Counted from the stretch's first letter, positions 22,726 to 46,505 are shown. The stretch is 64,000 bases of DNA from Antedon mediterranea (GCF_964355755.1 NC_092678.1:23478365-23542364); one strand, 5' to 3'. The notes: a model not told the origin generated them from the sequence alone. Translations and numbers: made by a program.

Positions 22726-24008
22726 TCATTTTACTGTGCAATCCTCAGTCATAGCGCCCTCTAGCGTACATAATGGTTGTTCGGAATCTGTTGCTTCCAG
22801 TATTTCAATACTTGGTCTTAGCTGATTGGTTAACGAAGTCTGTATATTAAGCTCTGTGATTGGTTCGTCGTCATCGCTAGAGTCATCTGAACTTGATAAA
22901 GCAAATTGTGTCAAATCCTAAGAAAAAAAAAATGTTTGTTTTTCCATTACTTGAAGTGAAATTCATAATACCATATTTATATGAATAGTCATCATACGAT
23001 AGAGACAATTTATTCGTTTTAGTGTACACAATTTCTAGCCATTTTGTGTTTGTCTAAATAAAGTGGGAGTGGGGGATGGGTGTGGTAGGTAAGGAATTGT
23101 TAATTGCAAATACTGACCATCTGGATAGCTGGACCGTCGTAATCATCAGGTAACTCTAGTCCACCAGTTCCTTCCTTCATGCTCAGTATAAGGTCTTCAT
23201 TAGCAGCTTTCATTGCTGGGAGAAACGACTTTACTTTGCTAAGAACTTTAAAACAAAACAAAAAGCGATTAAATTGTTATTGCAGAACTTGTATAAATCA
23301 TTCTTCTATTCATTAGTACTGGCCTCTGAATATAGCCAGCAAATATTGACTATTGGCAAGGTCGAGGGTGCTAATAGAACATTTTAAATTGTATGCACAG
23401 TACAGCTGCTGTGTGGATAGCCTCATTTAAAAAAAATTTAATATTAGTGATTTTATGCATTATACCAGTACCTGAACTTGGTGGCAATCTTGAAGGGCGC
23501 TTTGAGTCGATTAAAAGTGAATATGCTGAAAAAAAAAAGATTAAAAAAAAATGTTTATACTGTACTGTAAATAAAACGGTGTGAAAATATTGGTTTGGTG
23601 TTTTATTTTTAATAATGTAAAGAATCAATTCGTACAGACTAAGTTAAGCAAGATTAGATATGACTCCTTAGCCTAATAAGATGCCTCCTCAACTAGGTGG
23701 TAATCTTGAATGCCGACTAGCCTAGCCCTACTAGCAGTTGGCCTTAGGTTTAGGCGCGGTCTAGAGGCCTACTAGACTACTACTAGCTAGGCCAGAGAGG
23801 GCTAGCCTCCAGCAGGCTAGGCCTAGTTATTTTTAACGCATTTATAAAACCTAATGCAAGGCCTACCCATATTACTGTCATTTATATTTAGTGGGACACT
23901 CGAATGTGTCACTGTCTTTGAATTCTCATCTTCATCCTTCTTATCCTGCGGAAGATTAGTTAAACACTCAATAGTTTCACTTTCATCTGCTTTGGAAACA
24001 GAAAGCAT
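22726..24008 (-). CDS. NOPCHAP1: NOP protein chaperone 1-like protein (C12orf45 / DUF4598 family)
   Basis: Four exons (23867-24008, 23472-23525, 23118-23245, 22726-22917) splice with GT-AG sites and phases 1,1,0 to 171 aa plus stop. The human protein is of similar length. The conserved part is RLPPSSVLSKVKSFLPAMKA (residues 59-78) and the following AANEDL, matching the DUF4598 block (pSsvLsrVksFLPxMxxANexL). Then come IQMDLTQFALSSSDDSSDDD at about 106-125 and an acidic C-terminus. In vertebrates NOPCHAP1 links the NOP58 snoRNP core protein to the R2TP/HSP90 machinery during box C/D snoRNP assembly. The same role is inferred here from the family alone. The ATG follows ACAACAACC and no nearby upstream in-frame ATG is evident. 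Confidence 0.78.
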
Positions 24009-25371
24009 GGTTGTTGTTGTTGCATGCGTCTCTCTCGCTTTTAGTGAGTACGGGAACTAGAACTTCACTGTATTGTCACTAGAGGGGGCAGTTGTCTTTT
24101 TGAATGCTATCATAATCTATATAATAATATAAATTAACTTTTTTCTGATTAAAATTAAGGCCGCTAAACATAAAAGTTACAACATCAAAAATACAGGTGG
24201 TGAAGCCACATAAAAACAAAAGATGTAACTAAGGGCTGCCACAGCCTTTTAGGGTAGTTTCCAGCACATCACCAGATGCATTGATGTTGTCGCCTCATGA
24301 TGTGTGTGGTGGAAAGGGGGACGTATAATTCTGTGAACCCCAAACACAGTAGCTCGCATAGCTTTTAACTCTATTCCACCGACCAGCGTGGGAATCGAAC
24401 CCACGACATTCGATCGTGTATTAACACGACGCTCAGTCACCTGAGCTAACCAGTCTTCTTGCTTTAAACAAGGTTAATATGTATATTTATGACGTAATGA
24501 TGAATTACGTAATACACGTAGGCCTATAATAGACTATTATCAGCTGTTCTGTCTTGTACTTTGTGGCGTAACCGGTAAATGCTCATGTTTGAGTGCTCTC
24601 AGTCCTAGAGTGGGTTAGAACCTCTACAGATATTTTGTTTTTAAATGGAAAATTAGTATTGTTTTTCTTTTATTTTAAAAGAGAGATATTTAGAGAGGGT
24701 TGAAAATGTCAGGCCTAGGCCTAAACAAGTGGACATTAAAAAAAAAGGAACAAAGTTTTCTTTAAAAAAAACTGGGTGCGTTCAAATAAAATAAATAAAA
24801 TCAACAGTAAAAGTATACATCAATTTAAAGTTTTTAAAAGTATATATATATAATGATAATATAATGATATATACATATATATATTTAATAATATAACTTT
24901 TCTGGCTGTTTCGTTTTAGCTTTTCAATTTTTTTTGTATCTCCATTGAGATCCAGCCACTGATACCCACAACATTGTAATTTTTTCAGTAATTTGCCTTT
25001 GGATTTATATATATAAAAAATTAATAAATGTCAGCAAATTATTATGGAAGAACCATCACAGAAAGAAACAAATATTATCGTATGCACACAAAAGAGCCAA
25101 TAAGCAAACAAAGGAAAGCCAAGTGCATTGTTAGCCTTTGTCGATTCTATTCATATTTAAATACTCTTTCAACAACATAATAGCTACAAAAAATCATTAT
25201 ATATAATTATTAAATCATAAATATTATAGTTAGCAGTACTATAAACTAAATTTATGAGGCGATAAGCTTACAGAGAATTTTACATCGATTCGTTTGATGT
25301 GTTTTTAACCTAGAAGAATCGCGTTAATTGAAATCGACATATATACATTGTTATATGAAATTTGGCAGTAT
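24009..25371. other. Intergenic, NOPCHAP1-like promoter to U6 promoter
   Basis: Holds the presumed promoter of the minus-strand gene, a tRNA-derived SINE (24155-24456), an AT microsatellite near 24840-24890 and otherwise AT-rich sequence with no coding signal. Confidence 0.5.
24155..24456 (-). mobile_element. tRNA-derived SINE
   Basis: The minus-strand head (24381-24455) folds as a tRNA: acceptor GACTGGT with GCTGGTC, D arm GCTCAGGTGACTGAGC, and T arm GTGGGTTCGATTCCCAC. The anticodon arm is disrupted, with a 6-nt loop and an extra segment before the T arm. A non-tRNA body of about 220 bases follows towards 24155. Pol III A- and B-box matches are present. Confidence 0.65.
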
Positions 25372-25380
25372 ACATATATA
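25371..25380 (+). promoter_or_regulatory. TATA box of the U6 gene
   Basis: TACATATATA lies 23-32 bases upstream of the U6 start, the position expected for a type 3 Pol III promoter. A proximal sequence element is expected around -60 but I cannot identify it with confidence. Confidence 0.55.
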
Positions 25381-25402
25381 ATATAATATTTCTGATATAA
25401 AT

Positions 25403-25427
25403 GTACTCGCTTCGGCAGTACATATAT

Positions 25428-25459
<32 letters not shown>

Positions 25460-25509
25460 GGCCCCTGCGCAAGGATGACACGCAAAATCGTGAAGCGTTC
25501 CATATTTTT
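25403..25509 (+). ncRNA. U6: U6 spliceosomal snRNA
   Basis: The 107-nt sequence is almost identical to animal U6. It has the 5' stem-loop GTACTCGCTTCGGCAGTAC, the ACAGAGA box, the AGC triad in TTAGCATGG, the intramolecular stem-loop region GATGACACGCAAAATCGTG and the terminal T run. Compared with the human sequence the 5' stem carries paired changes (GUGCU/AGCAC to GUACU/AGUAC) that keep base pairing. The T tract at 25505-25509 serves as Pol III terminator. Intact elements and an upstream TATA suggest a functional gene. Confidence 0.95.
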
Positions 25510-26179
25510 AATAAAAAATTTATTTAATATTATTTTTTTTCGAAATTTAAACAAAAAAAATGAAGTAAGAGCATTTTAAAGAAGGGAACTATCAACTCGC
25601 GATTAAAACAATAAGTATTATGTGTTTTATACTAATATATTTGTTAAATATTAATAACCGTTCATACATTATCGATATGTTGTTAATTTAATAGAAAAAT
25701 GATGTAAAACGAGAAGGGGGTATAATTCTCAAATTTTATTCACCGTGTTTTTCAAACAAAATTATAGAGTTAAAATTACTTATGAAGGTTGAAACTAAGC
25801 TCTGATTAAAGACTAGCATATTTTAAGGAATGAAAAGAAATTAAATATTGATATATCTTAACTAAGACCATAGAGAAATGTCTGTGCTTAGACACAAACT
25901 TATATTAATTTAATATCAGTACGACGGGAACTATTGAACCATTTACGAATAGAGGGGGTTGTTGTATTTTTAAGGTATCAAAAAAGAAAAAAAAAGCTTT
26001 GTTTTCCCGCGCCGCGCCCTCTCTCGCCATGTTGATTGTTCGTTTGGTCAGCTTGTGTAGTAAATAATTTCTATGAAAAACTTGTTTTTTCCGATATAAA
26101 TTGTGCAGTTTTACAATAGATTGCACGTTATAAAATATCTATAACGTGTCTTAATTGTGTTTTGAGATTGCAAAATAAA

Positions 26180-37778
<11,599 letters not shown>

Positions 37779-37871
37779 GCCTTAGATTGTTCCAAGAAGC
37801 CAGGCCAGTCCATTCTTTACTTTGTTCACTGTTTTCTGTTTTTTTTAAAAATTCCATCATTTTCGAATGGA

Positions 37872-37877
37872 AATAAA
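37872..37877 (+). terminator. SMC1 poly(A) signal
   Basis: AATAAA lies about 95 bases after the SMC1 stop codon and is followed by T- and GT-rich sequence. Confidence 0.75.
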
Positions 37878-37944
37878 ATAATGTTGTAAATTGTCTTTTA
37901 AAAGTTTTATTGTTATTAACTGAACCAAAAAGATGTGTTCAGTG

Positions 37945-38195
37945 ATTGATCTTACACCCTACACATAGGGATTATCGATGACCTCTTAGACCCTACACAT
38001 AGGGATTATCAACAACCTCTTAACCCTACACATAGGGATTATCGATGACCTTTTACACCCTGCACATAGGGATTATCGACGACTTCGTATACCCTACACA
38101 TAGGGATTATTGATGACCTCTTAACCCTACACATAGGGATTATCGATGACCTTTTAACCCTACACATAGGCATTATCGATGACCTCTTACACCCT
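37945..38195. repeat. Minisatellite of 32-34-bp units downstream of SMC1
   Basis: Seven to eight units of ACCCTACACATAGGGATTAT plus CGATGACCTCTT stand in tandem with minor changes. Each unit contains CCCTACACATAGGG, a short inverted repeat. Confidence 0.92.
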
Positions 38196-38209
38196 TTACA
38201 TACATATTA

Positions 38210-38391
38210 GGGAGTTTTTGATTTGAGACAACCAAACTATGTTATGATAATTTAATATACGCATGCAATGATGTTGGGACATTGTTCCCGTGATTCCCCA
38301 TTTGACACAGTGCTTTCTAGGTCCAGACAATAAACTATGACACATCAATTGACATAGTTAGGTTGTCGATCGTAGGGAATCAAAAACACCC
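38210..38391. mobile_element. Small inverted-repeat element (MITE-like), second family
   Basis: GGGAGTTTTTGATT and GACAACCAAACTATGT at the left pair with ACATAGTTAGGTTGTC and AATCAAAAACACCC at the right, giving about 182 bp with imperfect terminal repeats. No clear target duplication is visible. Confidence 0.6.
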
Positions 38392-39568
38392 TCTTATAGC
38401 ACAGTGTTGTGTTCTGTAGTTACAGATTTTTCAATATATTCTTCATTACTTTTATTTACTGGATCTGGAGTCGAGGCTATGCTATGCCTATAAGCCCCTC
38501 TTGAAAATAACATCAAATCTTGAATACTCTTTTCTATTTTATTCACTTGTACAAAACGAACTGTAAACTGGAGTCAGCTGTATATAATTATATAATAACA
38601 ATTAGTTCTCTTGTAAAAAAAAGTTGTGTCCTCAGAGTGGCATTAAGTAAGTTGGTTTATTTCAAACTTAAAACATTAAATCTATCCGAGAAAAAAGTCG
38701 GACAAACAATTAAAAAGTGACTGTGAACTGGGATAGTGTCAACTGTACATAATGAACAACATTTAGAGGTTCTCCTGTAAGTTATATTTAAATTTTGCGG
38801 AGTTTTGTGTTCTTCTTCATGTTATTACACATTTCTATTAATTAGTGTGTATAAAATTGATAATTTACTAGATCCTGCAAATTAAATATTTAGACTGGTG
38901 TGAAGTTTCTTATTAATAACATTTTGCTATTTTCAGGCACAAAATTGGCCCCTGGGTTGCCAATGGGGAAACTTATAAATGTTAGTGTTACAGAATTAGA
39001 ATGTTTTTGTAGATTTTACAATTGTAATTGTATTAAAAAGCATGAAAATAAAAGATATTGTCATTTGTTATTGAATTTGTTTGTACATTTTTTTACATAT
39101 ATAATAATCATGTCTTTTAAAGCACTTAATACAATGTTTCTACGTACTTTACACACAAAAACAATCCATACAAATATTAGAGTTAACCACGATTAGCAGT
39201 ATACAATATTAACTATATTTATACTAATTTCAGTTAGTAAAATCATCCTTTATTTCAAATAAAAAAACATAAGAATTTAACAAACATCGCAGGTGACAGC
39301 TTGGAGGAGCAAGCATATGCAGGACAAAACAAGACAACAAAAACAAAACACTTAAAATAAGAGGAAATAGTAGAAAGCACCCAAAAAGCATTAAATTCAG
39401 ATTGCTATAAAAAAAAATTACAGTTAAAAATTACATTATTAAAGTTGGTTTAAAGCGTGCATTCCATATGGTACAGCCAGGTAGCATACTAATGCTGTTT
39501 CGCTAACTCAATAAAATTATGTAAAAAATAATGTTTAAAATAGGAAAGTAAATTCCATGAGGTTGAAA

Positions 39569-39684
39569 TTACAGATTTTTTTTGTGGTCAATTTTTCTAG
39601 GTTTATGACAAGTTGTCTCGGGGGGAATGCGATAGTAATCATAGTCTGTATCAGTATCATCCGCTATTACCCTTCTTGCACTTC
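39569..39684 (-). CDS. Unidentified terminal-exon-like open frame
   Basis: On the minus strand a textbook acceptor (TTTCCTTCCCTATTAACTAC then AATAG) precedes 37 codons, SARRVIADDTDTDYDYYRIP then PETTCHKPRKIDHKKNL, and a TAA at 39569-39571. A TTTATT (AATAAA on the minus strand) lies near 39249. I cannot name the protein and find no convincing upstream exon; the DYDYY motif is acidic and tyrosine-rich. Confidence 0.35.
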
Positions 39685-40368
39685 CTATTGTAGTTAATAG
39701 GGAAGGAAATTGTCATCAAACGCTCTCCATTGTTTGAAACTAATACAGGAAAAGTGTAATATATTTACAACTTGTGAATTGCCGACGCTGTAACCTTTGT
39801 TTTAAAGTTATGTCTTAGTAGTTGACACAAAGATGTGTGATTACTGGATAAAGGATTTTGATTTGTAATGCGCTTTTTTAAAAGGAAAACTGTCCGAACC
39901 CATAGCCACCCCTTTTTCCTGTAGTACCTTTTTTAGCATGAGAACAAACAACAGTAGAAGTGATTTTAAGTAGGCCTACTTGCGACGATTTTCTCCCCTT
40001 TTATAAAAAAGCAAACGCCCTCTAAAAATCTTGGATTGCAAAGGGTTCAATAAAACCTGAGAACTTATTCAAATTATTCTAATTAAAAATTAAAAATACC
40101 AAACATTTGGGTTTGCAAATGCATTATAAACCTTTTTTGAATAATGACTAAATTAGTAGGTTAAAACACTCATCTCTAGGGCTGGATAATAATAATAAAC
40201 GGATATTCTTGAATTCTCCTGGGCCGTGGTACTCCATCGGTTGTAAGAAATTGGCATGAGAAATATTTGTACACAGAAATCAATTGCTGCATTATTCCCT
40301 GTGGTAGAACAATCTAAATTTAACATATATAGTTCATATAAAGTATGTTAATTGGTGACTTACATATT

Positions 40369-40410
40369 AAGCTCTGTCCACACTATCAAACTTTATGTGA
40401 CAAAAAAATG
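40369..40410 (-). mobile_element. MITE copy 7, end only
   Basis: TTAAGCTCTGTCCACACTAT, then CAAACTTTATGTGAC, breaks off into unrelated sequence. Confidence 0.8.
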
Positions 40411-41442
40411 TGGCATAGAGGGCTTATACCAGAGGACTACAGTGGAGTTGCTGATGGAACCTGTAAGGAATAATATTACCCAGTATGGGGGAAGGGGGAG
40501 ACGGTTTAGTGGACTTCTACTAAATTAACTGTACAGTGTATTCATATTTTCCAAAATATTCACATTAAAATAAGTGCAAATTCTTATTTCAACTTGTGTG
40601 GTGTGTTGTATAATTGCTAACCACCTCCTCTAAGCAACACAACTAACTACGTCCCAGTATACCTAAATTAACGCTAATTTTATCACACAGTGAGATGGTT
40701 TAGTGTAAGGATGATGCAGTAGCAATCTACAGTGTACTAGGTCAATATCTAGGTCAGTCGTACACACCATGATAAATGACCTATAAAAACACAGCTGACA
40801 GCTCCACATTTACCGCAAAATGAGACTCTAATATGTGATAGTCTTTAGTTTCGATGCTCCTGTGATATCACAGCCGTGACCTTATTCTTTTGTCCGGTTA
40901 AATCACATTACTAAGTTTTATTTTATTAATTTGAAGAATTTAAAGGTTGAATATTTAAATATTAGGTCATATTATATGACCCTGTTGTATACGGTATTCA
41001 GGTGAATTGGGAAATTGACCCGTTGTCCACCTGTGCAGGTGGCTACAAAGTAACAGTGTTAAAACTAAGTTTAAGAAATATTTAATATTCATTCACCTGC
41101 AAAAATTTAACCTTATTAAGTTTTCACAAATACTAATTTTCAATTTTATAAAATTCATATTCTGACTAAGTTAATTTGTAAATTTAATTGCAAATTTATT
41201 TTGGAATTAGTGGTTGTTATTAAGATATACAGATGTAAATGACACAATTATGACAAAAACTCCAAACATTTCACCAGCGCTTAATCCAATATTAGCTCAT
41301 TTGCATATAAGTGGTTCATTACCTCCAGGAAATATTCGTATCATGTGTTGTAAGAAACTTGTAAACATCACAGTTAAAGCAAAACCATTGACAAATCAGG
41401 TTAATTTCAGCACTGAATTTACTATTTTGAAGTTCCTAAAGG

Positions 41443-41590
41443 TCAAACTACTTTGACAAAAAAAGTGTGATGTGCCCAAATATGGCAGTGATATGCCTAA
41501 ATATGGTAGTGATAGGACATCATCATGTCCATATAGGGGCACATTCAATTTTTTTGTCACATAAAGTTTGATAGTGTAGACACAGAGATT
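41443..41590 (+). mobile_element. MITE copy 8, left end truncated
   Basis: Begins inside the left terminal repeat (CAAACTACTTTGACAAAAA) and has the full body and a right end ending GTAGACACAGAG. Confidence 0.88.
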
Positions 41591-43394
41591 TACTCCCATT
41601 GACAAATTGCAAAAGATGCCTAATATCTATATTTTGTCTTAAGATGATATTCTTCTTTAGTACTATTACCTACTGACTATGTTATATTAAATTGACAAAG
41701 TGTGTCTTGTATATTTTTATGTTTATTTTCATAAATAAATTACCAAATAATATACATATATGGGTTTTGTTGTGGATGTGGTAGCTTTTAGGTTCACTGA
41801 TTAGTTTAGTCCTAAACATTATTATTATTGATTGATCGAATGATGTTTGGTATTTATTTCAGTTATCTTTAAAGTCAATTTTGGTGACTATCTCAAGTTT
41901 TTAAATTGCAAACACGAAGAAGCATGTTAATGGTTAATGGTTTTTATATATAGCGCAAAATACAAATAGTCTCTATGCGCTGGTTAGCACATGTGTGAAA
42001 ATGAAAATGTTGATGTAAAATAAACCACGAAAGAGCCTAAGAAAACTGAATAAATTGACCAAGACAACAGTCCAAAAACGGAATCTCACATCACAACTCA
42101 AGTTATGTTATGTATGTACATAACAAACATTACGTAAATCAACTTGAGGTTGGTTAATTTTAGATATACTAAATTTTTTAATTGGCAGTGGAGGTCTTTT
42201 GTCTCTTGGTAGTATCAACCCTAGACCTCACCTCTCTATCCATCCTACCTCCTCTGAGCCAGCACAATAATGTTTGGAATTTCTCAGTTTAAAACCCACA
42301 AAACTATTACGCTAGATTTTCTATCTTCTATCATCGTGTATTTTTGTTTTTCTTTCTATTTGATCTACCGGTGTGAATCAAAGAATTTTTCACACCTTTT
42401 GGGGAGATGTTAGCTACCTTAGGCCGTGGCGGTGGTGATGTCTGCCGAGCTTGGTATGCAAACGAGTTGCAAGGCTTTGGGGACAACCGGGCTAGCCATT
42501 CAATATACCTACTGCTGGGTAGATATTCTAAGAATTTAGGCCATGGAGAGAGCGTTTGAGTTAAATGGTAAGATTCTAGGCCCTATGGGGCTGAATATCG
42601 TGTAATGAAGCTGTAGAAATGAGAAATTAGAAGAGGGAGTACCAACATAATATTATCATTTCCTTGTTTATGTTTTGTCGCGCATAGTTAAAATATTAAC
42701 AGCACATTTATTTAGAAAATTGTTTTTGATTTTTTTGTTTTGACACATTTTGAGAAAAAAATATGCTTGTGGACATTGTAAGTTTTTTCAATTGTAATAT
42801 TGGTAGTGTATTGAACAATACTGATATCCACACAGACACAAATTGGACACATAATTTTAGGGGGAAAAATTATGCTTGTGGACAATTTAATCCCTAATAA
42901 AATGAACCAAAACAAATATTCTGTGTTGTATTATTTGTTGTTGTCGGAGGGTGGGAAAAAAAACGAGGAACTGGTTAATATTATTAAAAAATTTATAAAA
43001 ATTTTTAAAAGTTTTTATACTGATTCTGGAATGTTTCTTGAAACATAAGTTATTAAAAGTTGTTTCTGGGAATGACAGACACTTTTGTCTGAGAACTAAA
43101 TCAAATTAAATTGACTATAAACAGAAAAAGTCACTTTTATGAGATGGTGTTACACTTCTAGAAAACGTGTCGGGTTATGAAGTCTTTAAGTCCAAAGGCG
43201 TTAAAACTGAAATATTAACAATAACAACAGCTGTAAGGACACTATATTATAAAATATTAAAACTGACACTAATGTAACTATTTAATAAATGTCACTTATT
43301 TAATAACTTGTCACACAAAGTGACACATGACACTTTTTAAACTTTTTTTTTCATGTTTGTAACAGAGTATATTTTCTATAATAATTTTTTAGTA

Positions 43395-43565
43395 AGATAA
43401 GTTTTGTCTACACTATCAAACTTTATGTGACCATATATGGACATGATGATGTCATATCACTACCATATTTGGGCATATCACTACCATATTTGGGCATATC
43501 ACCACTATATTTGGGCACATCAAACTTTTTTTGTCAAGCTAGTTTGATAGTGTAGACAGGGCTTT
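43395..43565 (-). mobile_element. MITE copy 9, long form
   Basis: Both ends are present (AAGTTTTGTCTACACTATC ... GATAGTGTAGACAGGGCTT). The CATATCACTACCATATTTGG unit occurs three times with small changes, so the internal repeat number varies between copies. Confidence 0.92.
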
Positions 43566-43904
43566 ACCCTATGATAAATTTTATTAATTGTTAAATTTAT
43601 TTTATTGCTGAGTTGATAGATGTCGATCAAACGTCAAAATAATTAGTACTATGACCTTTGATAAGGAAGCCAATGAGACTCATTGTCCAACATAAACAAT
43701 TATTACATGTATCATAACAATTGATAACAATAACATAAACAGTTTACATAATTGTTTCAGTCGACTCCAATACCGGACTCTTTAAAATCAAAAACTCTCT
43801 CAAACCAAACTTTTCTTGAAGTCAAAAATGCCCTCAAATTATTTTTAACTATTGAAAACCATTCATAATATCAGAATTAGGCTAGCCAGCCCAAAGGGCG
43901 CCAC

Positions 43905-44230
43905 ATTTAAGGCCGTGTGGTGCAGTGTGTTGGACGTTGGACTACCGATCGTCAGACCTAGGTTCGAATCCAACTCTCGCCGCATTGCTTGTATCCGTAG
44001 GCAAGATACTTTACTTACGTTGCCTCTCTCCACCCAGGTGTATAAATGGGTACCCAGTTAGATCTAGACACAACTTTGCGCTGGTTACCGGCTGCATTAT
44101 GGAGTATGTTTCCATACGTGTTTGATCCCAAAAAATACTGGGGTAATAATGCTTGTAAAGCGCCTTTGAGCATGATTACTCATGAAAAGGGCGCTATATA
44201 AATGTGGTATTATTATATATTATTATTATA
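43905..44230 (+). mobile_element. tRNA-derived SINE with GCGCTATATAAATG tail
   Basis: The tRNA-like head (about 43911-43985) has A-box GGTGCAGTGTGTTGG and B-box GGTTCGAATCC. The body includes GTATAAATGGGTACCC, and the 3' end reads AAAGGGCGCTATATAAATG with a TTATTATTA tail. This is the usual layout of SINEs that share a LINE 3' end. Confidence 0.8.
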
Positions 44231-44326
44231 AAGGTGCCCAATATTGGCAGAGATAACTGTATGACTGTTACTCTTCTATTAAATGTTGATTATTATGATA
44301 TGATGCAACTGTATTTTGTTGAGTTT

Positions 44327-45960
44327 TAGATTGCTTGGCGCTTTCGTCTCGGATTGAGTTGATTCTGTGGTTTACAATGCGTAAGGTACGGATATTCCAT
44401 TATTTTATGTGTTATCAAATGTTATGTTGGTTAACTATAATTTCAAACGAAAAATGTCTTTTTTTCCACTCAGGTTAATGTTTCTGCTCAGAAGAAAAAA
44501 GAATAGACCCTAGATGCTCTAAATTCACAAAGAAGTTGAAGATGAAATTTGCTAAGAAAAACCCTGATTCAACACAGGATTCAGCTCTGAGTGCCCTCAT
44601 AGGTAAGAGCCTAGAGGTAATGTTATTCAAATCAAATAGGATTCAGCTCTGAGTGCCCTCATAGGTAAGAGGTAATGTTATTCAAATCAAACAGGATTCA
44701 GCTCTGAGTGCCCTCATAGGTCATAGGTCATAGGTCGTGAGGTAATGTTATTCAAATCAAATATATTTTATTCATCATCGTTGAAATAGAAAGAAATCAG
44801 AAAAATAGGTCAATAAAATGATGAAAGGGAAATACATAAAAACTCGAAATGAGGTTGATAAAACTAATGGAGGAATTTATTTTATAGCTGTTCATCTCCC
44901 GTGTTTAAGTAGTCTATTTTGAGTTTTACACCCACAATATGTCAATTTCTTAGTAGACTAATTCAACTAATTTCCAGGTATCATTTTGTAACACTTTAAA
45001 ACCATTACCATTAACATATTCTTTGAAATACTTGGATGTGGTTTGGGATGTTTATATAATTTAAGAGGTACTTCTATAAAGGTTATCCTAAAATTAATTT
45101 TAATTTTTAAGATTTGTAGCCACAACAATCCCAATAATGGAAGTTGTAGAACAGAAGGGACGGATGTGTTCATGGAATTATTGTTTTTATGCTAAACAAT
45201 TCTGAAAAAACAAAAAAATATGTTTTACTTTTTCCAGCCACATCCAACAGCTGGGATTGCCAATACAGGATACATCTTAAACCTACACTTGGTAAACAAG
45301 TGGGATGTGGCAGTTACAGTGGTGTTAGGTCATAACATAAATAGGATTTGGACCCAGGACTCTAGGTAAGTAAGCAAGCATATAAACAAAGAAAAAAAGT
45401 GGTAATGATAATAAAGCCACTGTTATTGTTTTTCATTTTCAAAGAATGTGAATACCAAGAAATACATTTTTAAATGAATAAAATGTTAAAATAAATTAAA
45501 TTTATTGTTAAATTGACCAAGAGACTGCTTGCCAACGAAAAAAATATCACCACACCACATTATAAAAGAAAGGATATATCCGGCAAATAGATAAAGTATT
45601 TTATTTATTTAATATGTCTGTTTTTAAATCAAAACGCAAAGTATAATCAAATTTGATGTTAAGCAAAGTCTTTAAGTGATTCCTTGCTGTTTTGTTTATT
45701 GCCGAGCTAAAACATAATGGCAGCCGTCCGCGACATCTTAAATTAGATTAAAACTAAAAATTATCATTAAAATATTTGCTGATGTTTTCTTATGTCTTGC
45801 TAGGAATTATTTGAAGATGAGTTTGTTCCCCTGACCATGAGTTCACTGTCAAATGATGAAAGATGCAGTTTAAATATCGATGTTGAAAGGTTGTTAATGG
45901 CCCCTGAGTTCTCAACCAGCATGCTTCCATTACAGTTTGTTAACATCATCCACACTGTCT
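44327..45960 (+). other. Exon-like fragments of an unidentified gene or pseudogene
   Basis: Several stretches between plausible splice signals are open: 44327-44385 (CLALSSRIELILWFTMRK), 44494-44604 (EKRIDPRCSKFTKKLKMKFA..., donor GTAAGAG), 45239-45365 (ATSNSWDCQYRIHLKPTLGK..., stop inside) and 45804-45965 (ELFEDEFVPLTMSSLSNDER..., ending TAA). I could not join them all in one frame, so this may be a decayed gene, alternative ends of one gene, or chance. Confidence 0.22.
44590..44765. repeat. Tandem repeat of about 70 bp covering an exon-like donor
   Basis: GATTCAGCTCTGAGTGCCCT, CATAGGT and GGTAATGTTATTCAAATCAA recur three times in succession with variable spacing. Confidence 0.85.
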
Positions 45961-46152
45961 TATAAAACTTACCCTGTACAAGATGATGTCATACTTTGGA
46001 TCAGTCCATTATAATTACAGGTAAATTCATTCTCCATATTAACTTCATCATCATCATAGTTTTCATCACTGTCTTTTTAACATACCCTGTACATGATGAT
46101 GTCATACTTTGGATTATTCCATTATAATTACAGGTAAGGTCATTGTCCGATG
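45945..46152. repeat. Tandem duplication, about 108 bp
   Basis: ACCCTGTACAAGATGATGTC, ATACTTTGGAT and CCATTATAATTACAGGTAA occur twice (about 45945-46040 and 46050-46152). Confidence 0.85.
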
Positions 46153-46505
46153 TGTTAGATTAGCAATCTTCTTATACAAGCGTGGTATAATTGGTATGTT
46201 TTTTCACCACGTCGCATATCTGTTTCGTAATCTGAGGCATCTGACGTAGTTGGGGCTCGTTTCCCGGGAGTTGATCATTCGGTGCAAGTTTTTGACATTG
46301 GGAACTCAGCAAGTGACTTCTCTTAATCTGCCCAGTGGAATCGCTCAAGCGTGTGATTGACAGATGATAGCAGAAGTTATAAACTTATGATTCACAGTCA
46401 AGGATTAGGGGTTGTAAGAGTAAGAAGGACTGCTCTCACAGTAATACTCATTCTGTGATTTTATCACATTTTTTATCCACAATTGGACACGATATTTGAT
46501 ACATA

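Larger units (their letters stand above)
38392..46505. other. Region between SMC1 and the fibulin start
   Basis: About 8 kb without a recognisable complete gene. It contains MITE copies 7-9, a SINE (43905-44230), tandem duplications (44590-44760, 45945-46152), a minus-strand exon-like stretch (39569-39684) and plus-strand exon-like stretches (44327-45960). Another plus-strand stretch after TATTTTCAG at 38937 (GTKLAPGLPMGKLINVSVTE) is also weakly exon-like. The rest is AT-rich. Confidence 0.5.

Noticed and set aside
41396-41605. Minus-strand open frame with [19 protein letters not shown]
   Set aside because: It is a translation of MITE copy 8; the same peptide appears wherever the MITE is read in that frame (also 48816-49010 and 20463-20717).
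44967-45173. Minus-strand open frame near ITFIEVPLKLYKHPKPHP
   Set aside because: Looks partly coding (another frame reads YFKEYVNGNGFKVL), but frames are interrupted and no clean splice structure or family match could be established.
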